Assembly: GCA_963799925.1 (NCBI GenBank)
Contig: CAWCYZ010000004.1
Coordinates: forward strand, 1,798,001 to 1,862,000
Direction: 5' to 3'
Origin: DATBQN01 sp963799925
Lineage (GTDB): Bacteria > Acidobacteriota > Thermoanaerobaculia > Multivoradales > UBA5704
Length of the DNA stretch: 64,000 nucleotides
The notes beneath the pieces are model-generated. The model ran no database searches. It was not told where the DNA came from and saw nothing but the letters and a program-made list of their open reading frames with translations. The first letter of the stretch is position 1. Each line of letters begins with the position of its first letter. The position numbers and the translations under genes were made by a program. Positions 54,898 through 64,000 of the stretch are shown here, piece by piece.

Positions 54898-56989
54898 ATG
54901 CACGACGCCGAGAAGACCCGCGAGCAGCTCCTGGAGGAGATCGCCGGCCTGCGCGCGCGGCTGAGCGAGCCCGAGGAGACGCTCGAGGCCATCCGCGAGG
55001 GCGCCGTCGACGCCCTGGTCGTCACCCACGACGCCGCGGGAGAGCGGGTCTATCTGCTCAAGGAGGCCGACCTCCTCTTCCGCCTCGTCGTCGAGGAGAT
55101 GAGCGAGGGGGCGGCGGTGCTGACCCCGGGCGGCGACCTCCTCTACGGCAACCGGCGGCTGGCCGAGATGCTCCACGTCTCGCCGGCGAAGCTCGCCGGC
55201 GCCTCGATCCGCGACTTCGTCGCCGGCGAGGCCCTGCCCCTCTTCGACGCCCTGCTCCACGTCGCCGCCCGCGGCACCGCCCGCGCGGAGATCGCGCTCC
55301 GCGCCGCCGACGGCGTGCGCGTGCCGGCCTATCTCGCCTTCAACGGCCTCGAGCCGGAGGGCTTCCCCGGCCTCTGCGTCATCGCCACCGATCTGACCGA
55401 GCAGAAGCGGCGGCAGGACCTCCTCGCGGTCGAGAACCTGGCGAGCTCGATCCTCGAGCAGGCGCTCGAGCCCGTCGTGGTCTGCGACGAGAGCGGCCTC
55501 GTCCGGCGCGCCAACGAGGCGGCGCACCGCCTCTGCGGCGGCAATCCGCTCCTCGAGCGCTTCACCGAGGCCTTCCCCCTGGTGCCGGCGGACGGCGCCG
55601 TCGCCCTTCCCATCGCCACCGCCCTCGCCGGGTCGGCGCTCCAGGGGGTCGAGGCGCGCCTGGAGCGCGACGGCCGCAGCTTCCACCTCCTGGTCTCGGC
55701 CGGCCCCTGGCGCGACGCCGAGGGGAAGCTCCTGGGCGCCATCTTCAATCTCTCCGACATCACGGCGGTCAAGGCGGTGGAGGCGGATCTGCGCCGGGCG
55801 AAGCGCGAGGCGGAGGCGGCGAGCAGCGCCAAGGACCGCTTCCTCGCCACCCTCTCCCACGAGATGCGGACGCCGCTCACCCCGGTGCTGGCGGCGCTGT
55901 CGCAGCTCGAGGCGACGGGCGAGCCCGCGGCCGCCCCCGAGCTGCTTTCGACTCTGCAGATGATCCGCCGCAACGTCGAGCTCGAGGCGCGGCTGATCGA
56001 CGACGTGCTCGACCTCGCCCGCATCACCCGCGGCACGCTCGAGCTCGACCGCCGGGTGTTCGACCTGCGGCAGGTCGTCGAGCACGCGATGTCGATCTGC
56101 CGCACCCCGGAGGTCCTGTCGCGGCGAATCGCGCTGCGCGTCGCGACCGTGCCCGGCGAGCCGGACGAGCTGCCGGTGTGGGGCGACCCGGCGCGCCTGA
56201 CCCAGGTGTTCTGGAACCTGGTCCGCAACGCCGTCAAGTTCACCCCCGAGGGGGGAGAGGTCGTCGCGCGCTGTTTTCAGGAGCCGCAGGCAGCCGCAGG
56301 AGCTGCAGGAGCCGGGGAGCCGCCGCCGGCTGGTCGTCGAGGTCGCCGACCGCGGCATCGGGATCGACCCGGAGTTCCTGCCGCGCGTCTTCGGCGCCTT
56401 CGAGCAGGGCGACGAGCGCGGCTTCGAGCGCCAGGGCGGTCTCGGGCTCGGGCTCGCGATCAGCAAGACGATCGTCGATCTCCACGAGGGGCGGCTCTCG
56501 GTGGTGAGCGGGGGGCGCGGCCAGGGGGCGACCTTCCGCGTCGAGCTGCCGTCGGAGCTTCCGGCGGCGGCCCCGGCATGCCGCCCGGCGGCGGCGGCGC
56601 CCGCCACCGCCGGTCCGCAGACGCCGATCCGCATTCTCCTCGTCGAGGATCACCAGGACAGCGCCGAGGCCTTGACGCACCTGCTCGAGAGCCAGGGGTA
56701 CGAGGTGGCGGTGGCGGCGAGCGTGGCGCGGGCACTCGCCGTCGACTTCGACGAGGTCGATCTCCTGGTGAGCGACCTCGGCCTTCCCGACGGCAGCGGC
56801 CTCGACCTCTTGCGCGAGGTGAGCCGCCGCCGCCCTTCCCAGTCGCTCAAGGCGATCGCCCTCTCCGGCTATGGCATGGAGTCCGACCTGCGGCGCAGCC
56901 GCGAGGCCGGCTTCCGCGCCCACGTCACCAAGCCGGTCGACCTGGCGACGCTCCAGGGCGTCATCCAGCGGGTCCTCGCCGAGACCTAG
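54898..56989 (+). CDS. PAS histidine kinase with C-terminal receiver, frame-disrupted once
   Basis: Cytoplasmic sensor kinase of the kai operon, about 696 residues. A short coiled N-terminus, two PAS domains (about 60-180 and 185-290), HisKA with the phospho-accepting His in FLATLSHEMRTPLTP (near 320), HATPase blocks NLVRNAVKFTPEGGE, DRGIGID and GLGLGLAISKTIVDLHEG, then a receiver (ILLVEDHQDSAEALTHLLE, LLVSDLGLPDGSGLDLL with the Asp, HVTKPVD). The frame shifts by one base near 56290 in a repetitive GCAGGAGC stretch between the N and G1 boxes. No DNA-binding output domain. Kinase probably acts with KaiC. Confidence 0.87.
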
Positions 56990-57138
56990 GGCCTCGGCCC
57001 GTGCTAGAGTCGCCCCCGCGCTCGTCGTCGTAGGTTCCGCCCCATCAAGAGTTTAGGAAAATAAATTCGAGTCCTGGCGGCTCGCATCTGCAGGTTGATG
57101 TCCATGTGCTGATCCTCCGTACGGGATGAAGGGACGAG

Positions 57139-59078
57139 ATGAGGCCCTCCGCTACCGCGATCCGCTGGGTGCTGTGCCTGCTGCTCACCGCCGCCGCGAG
57201 CCCCGCGGCGGTCCAGGCGTCTCAGGATGCCGCGCCGCCTCTCGACCCCACCGTCCTCAAACGGCTCTCCGTCGAGGAGCTGATGGAGATCGACGTGACG
57301 TCGGTCTCCAAGCGCAGCGAGCCGCTGTCGACCGCCGCCGCGGCGATCAGCGTCATCACCGCCGAGGACATCCGCCGCTACGGGGCGACCTCGCTGCCCG
57401 AGCTGCTCCGTCTCGCCACCGGCCTCGAGGTGGCGCGCGCCGACGGCCACACCTGGGCGATCAGCGCCCGCGGCCTGAACATCACCACGGCCAACAAGCT
57501 GCAGGTGCTGATCGACGGGCGGAGCATCTACACCCCCCTCTTCTCCGGCGTCTTCTGGGACGTCCAGGACACCTTCCTCAACGACGTCGAGCGCATCGAG
57601 GTGATCCGCGGCCCGGGGGCGACGCTGTGGGGCGCCAACGCGGTCAACGGGGTGATCAACATCATCACCAAGAGCGCGGCGCAGAGCCAGGGCGGGCGCG
57701 TCTTCGCCGTCGGCGGCGAGGGCGAGGGGGCCGCCGCGGGCCTGCGCTACGGCGGCAGGACGGAGGGCGGCACCGCCTACCGGACCTACGCCCGGTTCGA
57801 GCACACCGCCCCCCTCGTCTTCTCGAACGGCGCCAGCGCCCACGATCCCATCGAGCGCACGCAGGGCGGCTTTCGCGTCGACGGCGGCGGCGGCGGCGAC
57901 GCCTTCACTGTGCAGGGCGACCTCTACTCGGGCTTCTACGCCGATCCGGTCTCCGCCGACGCCAGCCTCGACGGCGGCAACCTCCTCGGCCGCTGGACGC
58001 GGCGCACCTCCGACACCTCCGACTGGAAGCTCCAGGTCTACGTCGACCAGACCCACCGCTCGATCCCGCAGCTCTTCGCCGAGGAGCGGCGCACCTACGA
58101 CCTCGATCTGCAGCGCCACTTCCAGCCCGGTGGCCGGCAGGACGTGGTGTGGGGGGTCGGCTACCGGGTGAGCGGCGACCAGGTGCAGAACAGCGACCTC
58201 GTCGCCTTCCTGCCCCCCGGATGGTCGAGACCCTGGTCAACGCCTTCGTGCAGGACGAGGTCGCCCTCGTCCCCAAGCGCCTGCGCCTGACCGTCGGCAC
58301 CAAGCTCGAGCACAACGACTACACCGGCTTCGAGCTGCAGCCGAGCGCGCGGCTCTCCTACACCCCGAGCGCGGCCCAGACGCTGTGGGGAGGCATCTCG
58401 CGCGCCGTGCGCAGCCCCACCCGCATCGACACCGACGTCCGATTCTTCGCCGGCCCGTTGACCACCGTCGAGGGGAACCCCGACTTCCGCTCCGAGGTCG
58501 TCGTCGCCTACGAGCTCGGCTGGCGGGTGCAGCCGCTGCCCCAGCTCTCGCTCGACACCGCGACCTATCACAACGTCTACAGCCATCTGCGGAGCCAGGA
58601 GCCGACGGCGGACTCGCCCACCGGGTTCCCCATCGTCCTCGCCAACCTGGCCGGGGCGGAGTCCTCCGGTCTCGAGATCTCGGCCAACTACCAGATGACC
58701 GCCTGGCTGCGCTGGACCGCCGGCTACTCCTACCTCCACGAGCGCTTCTACCTGCAGCCCGGCAGCCACGATCCGACCGGCGGCACGGCGGAGGGCGACG
58801 ACCCGCAGAACCAGCTCTCGCTGCGCGCCAGCCTCGACCTGCCGCACCGGGTGGAGCTCGACACCTTCCTGCGCCACGTCGGCGAGCTGCCGCAGCCCGT
58901 CGTCCCCGCCTACACCGAGCTCGACCTCCGGCTCGGCTGGGAGCCGGTGCCGCGCCTGGAGCTGTCCATCCTGGGCCGCAACCTGCTGCACGCCCACCAC
59001 CCCGAGTTCGGTCCCGCGAGCCCGCAGCGCCAGGAGGTGCCGCGCAGCATCTTTGGACGGGTCGCATGGCGGTTCTGA
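57139..59078 (+). CDS. TonB-dependent outer-membrane receptor, frame-disrupted once
   Basis: A 22-strand gated outer-membrane transporter of about 645 residues. After the signal (CLLLTAAASPAAVQA), the TonB-box area (LSVEELMEIDVTSVSKRSEPLSTAAAAISVITAEDIRRYG) and plug (PELLRLATGLEVAR, RGLNITTANKLQVLIDGRSIYTPLFSGVFWD, ERIEVIRGPGATLWGANAVNGVINIITKSA) are textbook. The barrel resumes after a break near 58217 (ALVPKRLRLTVGTKLEHNDYTGFELQPSARL) and ends ...GRVAWRF with terminal Phe. The short LPP to MVETL junction needs one lost or two extra bases. It heads the receptor-YfiR-kinase-receiver run. Substrate unknown; colicin I/vitamin-type plug. Confidence 0.92.
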
Positions 59079-59614
59079 GGGCTCCGGGCCGCACGGCAGT
59101 CCTCGCGCTCCTCGCGGCAGCCGCTCTCCTGGCTCCGCCGGCGCGCGCCGCCCGCCCGGCCGACTTCGAGTACGGCGTCAAGGCGGCGTTCCTCTTCAAC
59201 TTCGCCAAGTTCGTCGACTGGCCGGCGGCCGCCTTCCCGGAGCCGCGGTTCAACCTCTGCGTCCTGGGCGACGACCCCTTCGGCCGCGTCCTCGACGACG
59301 TCGTCGCCAACGAGTCGATCGACGGGCGGCCGATCGTCGTCCAGCGCGGAGCGCGGCTCGCCGAGCTCAAGGGATGCCACATCCTCTTCGTCAGCCGCGC
59401 CGAGCGCGAGCGCCAGCGCGAGATCCTGGGCATGCTGCGCAACGGCAGCGTCCTCACGGTAGGGGACGCGGATGGCTTCCTCGCCGACGGCGGCATGATC
59501 AGCTTCTTCTTAGAGGCCAACAAGGTGCGCTTCGAGGTCAACCGCGCCGCGGTCGACAAGAGCCCGCTGAAGATGAGCTCGAAGCTCCTGCGGGTGGCGA
59601 GAGTCATGCCGTGA
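59066..59614 (+). CDS. YfiR-like periplasmic protein (DUF4154)
   Basis: A 182-residue exported protein. Signal (RTAVLALLAAAALLAPPARAARPA), then VKAAFLFNFAKFVDWPAAAFPEPRFNLCVLGDDPFG, the DUF4154/YfiR start, and GCHILFVSRAERERQREILGML...GDADGFLADGGMISFFLEANKVRFEVN. In Pseudomonas YfiR restrains a membrane diguanylate cyclase; here the next gene is a membrane kinase, so it may gate that kinase. It overlaps the receptor gene by 13 bp and the kinase gene by 4. Confidence 0.9.
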   Translation: MAVLRAPGRTAVLALLAAAALLAPPARAARPADFEYGVKAAFLFNFAKFVDWPAAAFPEPRFNLCVLGDDPFGRVLDDVVANESIDGRPIVVQRGARLAELKGCHILFVSRAERERQREILGMLRNGSVLTVGDADGFLADGGMISFFLEANKVRFEVNRAAVDKSPLKMSSKLLRVARVMP

Positions 59615-61155
59615 CGCCGCTGCGCGACCTGCCCGTCCGCCGCAAGCTGATGCTGATCCTGATGCTGTCGAGCGGCGTCGCCCTCCTCCTCGCCAACGCC
59701 GCGCTCGTCGGCATCAACTTCGTCATCCTGCGGCGCAACATGGTGAGCGACTTGGAGACCCTGGCCGCCGTGGTGGCCGGGAACAGCACCGCCGCCTTGA
59801 GCTTCGACGATCCGAAGACGGCGAACGAGACGCTGGGAGCCCTGCGCGGCAAGCCGGCGATCGCCTCCGCCGGCCTCTACGAGCGGCATGGCCGGCTCTT
59901 CGCGAGCTATCGCAAGGCCGGCGGCGCGGCGCGGGTGCCCGCCGCCGCCGAGCCGCTCGGCTCCGGCTTCACCGGCGGCGCGCTGGTCCTCTGGGCGCCG
60001 GTCGTGCTCGACCGGGAGCGGATCGGCACGCTCCGTCTCGAGAGCGGCCTGCAGGACCTCTACGGGCGCCTCCGCCTGCAGGCGATGACCGTCTCCGCCA
60101 TCCTGCTGCTCGCCGCCGGCGTCTCCTATCTCCTCTTCGCGCGGCTGCAGCGGCTCATCTCCGAGCCGATCCTCGAGCTCGCCTCGACCTCCCGCGCGGT
60201 CTCGGCGCGGCAGGACTACTCGCTGCGGGCCGAGAGGCAGGGCGCCGACGAGCTGGGGCAGCTCGTCGACGACTTCAACCGCATGCTGTCGCGGGTCGAG
60301 GAGCGCGACGCCGAGCTGCAGCAGGCGAGGGACGAGCTCGAGCGGCGGGTCGAGGAGCGCACGCGAGAGCTGGAGCTGGAGCTCGTCGAGCGGCGGCGCG
60401 CCGAGCGGCAGCTCGCCGAGCGCAACGTCGAGCTCGACCAGAGCAACCGCGAGCTCGACGATTTCGCCTACATCGCCTCGCACGACCTCAAGGAGCCGCT
60501 GCGCGGCATCCATAACTTCTCGGTCTTTCTCCTCGAGGACTATGGCGACAAGCTCGATGCCGATGGGCGTGCGAAGCTCGAGACGCTCCCCCGCCTCACC
60601 CGCCGGATGGAGGCGCTGATCGATTCGCTGCTCCAGTTCTCGCGCGTCGGCCGGGTCGACCTCGCGATCGACCGCGTCGACCTCGGCGAGATCGTCGCCT
60701 CGGTCCTCGAGTCGCTCTCCGTGAGCCTCGCGGAGCAGGGGGTCGAGGTGCGCCTGCCGCGGCCGCTGCCGACCGTGCGCTGCGACCGGGCGCGGGTGGG
60801 GGAGATCTTCCGCAACCTGGTGGCGAACGCGGTCAAGTACAACGACAAAGCCACGAAGTGGGTGGAGATCGGATACCAGGATGGCGGCGGGCCGGCCGGC
60901 GCGCCCGCCGGCCGCCGGCCGCCGGTCTTCTACGTGCGCGACAATGGCATCGGCATCCCGCGCAAGCACTTCGACGCCATCTTCCGCATCTTCAAGCGCC
61001 TTCACGGGCGCGACCAGTTCGGCGGCGGCACGGGGGCGGGCCTGACCATCGTCAAGAAGATCGTCGAGCGGCACAACGGGAGGGTCTGGATCGAGTCGAC
61101 GGCGGGCGAGGGGACGACCTTCTACTTCACCCTGGAAAGGGGGGGCATGACGTGA
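59611..61155 (+). CDS. Membrane histidine kinase with HAMP (phytochrome-like class)
   Basis: A 514-residue sensor. Two membrane segments (about 13-40 and 155-180) enclose a periplasmic domain resembling CHASE8 (ETLAAVVAGNSTAALSFDDPKTANETLGALRGKPAI), as in partners of YfiR. HAMP, a long coiled coil (VEERDAELQQARDELERRVEERTRELELEL) and HisKA SHDLKEPLRGIHNFS follow; HATPase N box NLVANAVKYND and G box DNGIGIP complete it. GTG start overlaps the yfiR stop. The SHDLKEPLR variant pairs with Rcp1-like receivers, which is what follows. Confidence 0.92.
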   Translation: MTPLRDLPVRRKLMLILMLSSGVALLLANAALVGINFVILRRNMVSDLETLAAVVAGNSTAALSFDDPKTANETLGALRGKPAIASAGLYERHGRLFASYRKAGGAARVPAAAEPLGSGFTGGALVLWAPVVLDRERIGTLRLESGLQDLYGRLRLQAMTVSAILLLAAGVSYLLFARLQRLISEPILELASTSRAVSARQDYSLRAERQGADELGQLVDDFNRMLSRVEERDAELQQARDELERRVEERTRELELELVERRRAERQLAERNVELDQSNRELDDFAYIASHDLKEPLRGIHNFSVFLLEDYGDKLDADGRAKLETLPRLTRRMEALIDSLLQFSRVGRVDLAIDRVDLGEIVASVLESLSVSLAEQGVEVRLPRPLPTVRCDRARVGEIFRNLVANAVKYNDKATKWVEIGYQDGGGPAGAPAGRRPPVFYVRDNGIGIPRKHFDAIFRIFKRLHGRDQFGGGTGAGLTIVKKIVERHNGRVWIESTAGEGTTFYFTLERGGMT

Positions 61156-61601
61156 GCGACACACCGAATCAATCGATCCTCCTGGTCGAGGACAGCCCGG
61201 AGGACTACGAGGCGACAGAGAGGGCCTTCCGCCGGGCGGGCTTGAAGAACCCCATCCACCGCTGCAGCGACGGCGACGAGGCGCTCGACTACCTCTTCCG
61301 GCGCGGCCGCTACGCCGACCCCGCCACCTCGCCGAAGCCGGGGATCGTCCTGCTCGACCTGAACCTCCCCGGCACCGACGGGCGCGAGGTCCTCGAGGAG
61401 ATCAAGGGGAACGAGAGCCTGCGGTGCATCCCGGTCATCGTCCTCACCACCTCGAGCGACGAGCGCGACATCCAGGCCTGCTACAGCGCGGGCGCCAACA
61501 GCTACGTCCAGAAGCCGGTCGACCTCGACGGTTTCATGAAAGCGATCGAGCGCCTGAAGGGCTACTGGTTCGAAGTCGTCATCCTGCCGCGGGAGCCTTG
61601 A
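61152..61601 (+). CDS. Rcp1-type single-domain response regulator
   Basis: A 149-residue receiver without output domain. ILLVEDSPEDYEATERAFR (acidic triad), VLLDLNLPGTDGREVLEEIK (phospho-Asp), PVIVLTTSSDERDI and SYVQKPVDLDGF are standard. The EYFATxxxFF-like tail (GYWFEVVILPRE) marks the Rcp1 class that works with phytochrome-like kinases. GTG start overlaps the kinase stop by 4 bp. Output must be by protein contact or further phosphotransfer. Confidence 0.94.
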   Translation: MSDTPNQSILLVEDSPEDYEATERAFRRAGLKNPIHRCSDGDEALDYLFRRGRYADPATSPKPGIVLLDLNLPGTDGREVLEEIKGNESLRCIPVIVLTTSSDERDIQACYSAGANSYVQKPVDLDGFMKAIERLKGYWFEVVILPREP

Positions 61602-61615
61602 GTGCGAGGGAGCCG

Positions 61616-63436
<1,821 letters not shown>

Positions 63437-63446
63437 GAGGACGCCC

Positions 63447-64000
63447 GTGCAGACTCGCCCACTCGGTTCCACCGGTCCCCGCGTCTCCGCCCTCGGCCTC
63501 GGCTGCATGGGCATGTCCGACCTCTACGGCCCGGCCGACGAGGCCGAGGGCATCGCGACCATCCATGCCGCCCTCGACGCCGGCATCACGCTCCTCGACA
63601 CCGGCGACTTCTATGGCATGGGGCACAACGAGATGCTGCTGCGGGAGGCCCTGCGCGGCCGCCGCCGCGAGCGGGTCGTGCTGAGCGTCAAATTCGGGGC
63701 GCTGCGCGGCCCCGACGGCGCGTTCCTCGGCGTCGACGGGCGCCCCGCCGCCGTGAAGAGCTTCCTCGCCTACAGCCTGCGGCGGCTCGGCACGGATTAC
63801 ATCGACGTCTACCGGCCGGCGCGCGTCGACCCGGCGGTGCCGATCGAGGACACCGTCGGCGCCATCGCGGAGATGATCGAGGCCGGCCACGTCCGGCACA
63901 TCGGCCTGTCGGAGGCCGGCGCCGGCACGCTGCGGCGCGCCCATGCGGTGCACCCGATCGCCGACCTGCAGATCGAATACTCGCTGCTCTCGCGCGGCAT
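63447..64000 (+). CDS. Aldo/keto reductase, 3'-truncated by the window edge
   Basis: NAD(P)H-dependent reductase of the AKR13/YajO-type group; 184 residues are present. RPLGSTGPRVSALGLGCMGMSDLYGP, LDTGDFYGMGHNEMLLREAL (Asp and catalytic Tyr), and the strand-5 segment RLGTDYIDVYRPARVDP are typical; normally the latter reads DLYxxHR, and here the catalytic His is replaced (YRPARVD). GHVRHIGLSEA follows. GTG 63447 has AGGAGG 7 nt upstream. The gene runs off the window. Confidence 0.9.
   Translation, partial: MQTRPLGSTGPRVSALGLGCMGMSDLYGPADEAEGIATIHAALDAGITLLDTGDFYGMGHNEMLLREALRGRRRERVVLSVKFGALRGPDGAFLGVDGRPAAVKSFLAYSLRRLGTDYIDVYRPARVDPAVPIEDTVGAIAEMIEAGHVRHIGLSEAGAGTLRRAHAVHPIADLQIEYSLLSRG

Noticed and set aside
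54238..56634. 798-residue antisense frame opposite the kai-operon kinase
   Set aside because: Typical GC-rich shadow frame; Arg/Gly/Ala-rich with no domain, while the plus-strand protein has all kinase motifs.

Overview
The window is chromosomal DNA of a very GC-rich Gram-negative bacterium. It carries lipopolysaccharide export (LptE), a full Tol-Pal envelope operon, an RND efflux operon with an outer-membrane channel, and a TonB-dependent receptor. Secreted M13 and M28 peptidases, an astacin-lectin fusion, a DUF1015-serA-serC block and non-cyanobacterial KaiBC together suggest an Acidobacteriota-like organism (Thermoanaerobaculia type). That placement is an inference; no rRNA or other phylogenetic marker was tested.

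Layout. 0-4.2 kb: 3' end of metG, a frame-broken secreted astacin-trefoil protein and a lipoprotein esterase. 4.3-6.8 kb: a small helix-turn-helix gene, a striking array of 23 units of 21 bp, then an SDR/membrane-protein pair. 6.9-12.1 kb: accessory island with a secreted EXORDIUM-like protein, HicBA, an ArsR/AHSA1 pair with two palindromic operators, ribH with a clear promoter, a decayed DUF1697 gene, a hairpin repeat, a ParE-type toxin pair and a small secreted protein. 12.2-15.8 kb (minus): DUF1015-serA-serC for serine. 16.1-21.1 kb: nusB, leuS, lptE, an MNT-HEPN pair and convergent rpsT. 21.3-26.7 kb (minus): tolQ-tolR-tonB/tolA-tolB-pal-cpoB. 26.9-37.5 kb: LOG protein, fatty-acid desaturase, M28 and M13 peptidases, methyltransferase, DUF47-Pit phosphate pair and an AI-2E-family permease. 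37.9-47.1 kb: MdtABC-like RND pump plus outer-membrane factor, riddled with single-base insertions. 47-52.7 kb: lower-GC accessory stretch with a polytopic membrane protein, a two-domain NBR1-like secreted protein and a beta-helix protein flanked by short repeats. 52.8-63.4 kb: signalling region with kaiC, kaiB, a histidine kinase-receiver, a TonB receptor, a YfiR-like protein, a second kinase, an Rcp1-type receiver and a REC-kinase-REC hybrid. The window ends inside an aldo/keto reductase.

Functional links. The Tol operon, LptE, efflux pump and TonB receptor build and maintain the outer membrane. DUF47-Pit imports phosphate. KaiBC with adjacent kinases probably forms a timing or stress signalling unit whose output is phosphotransfer, because no DNA-binding response regulator is encoded here.

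Most notable beyond ordinary annotation: (1) the 21-bp helically phased array beside an HTH gene, and (2) a very dense set of +1 insertions lying almost always exactly between codons, concentrated in the RND operon but also explaining most isolated frameshifts elsewhere. The second is probably a consensus artefact, but its codon phase is unexplained.
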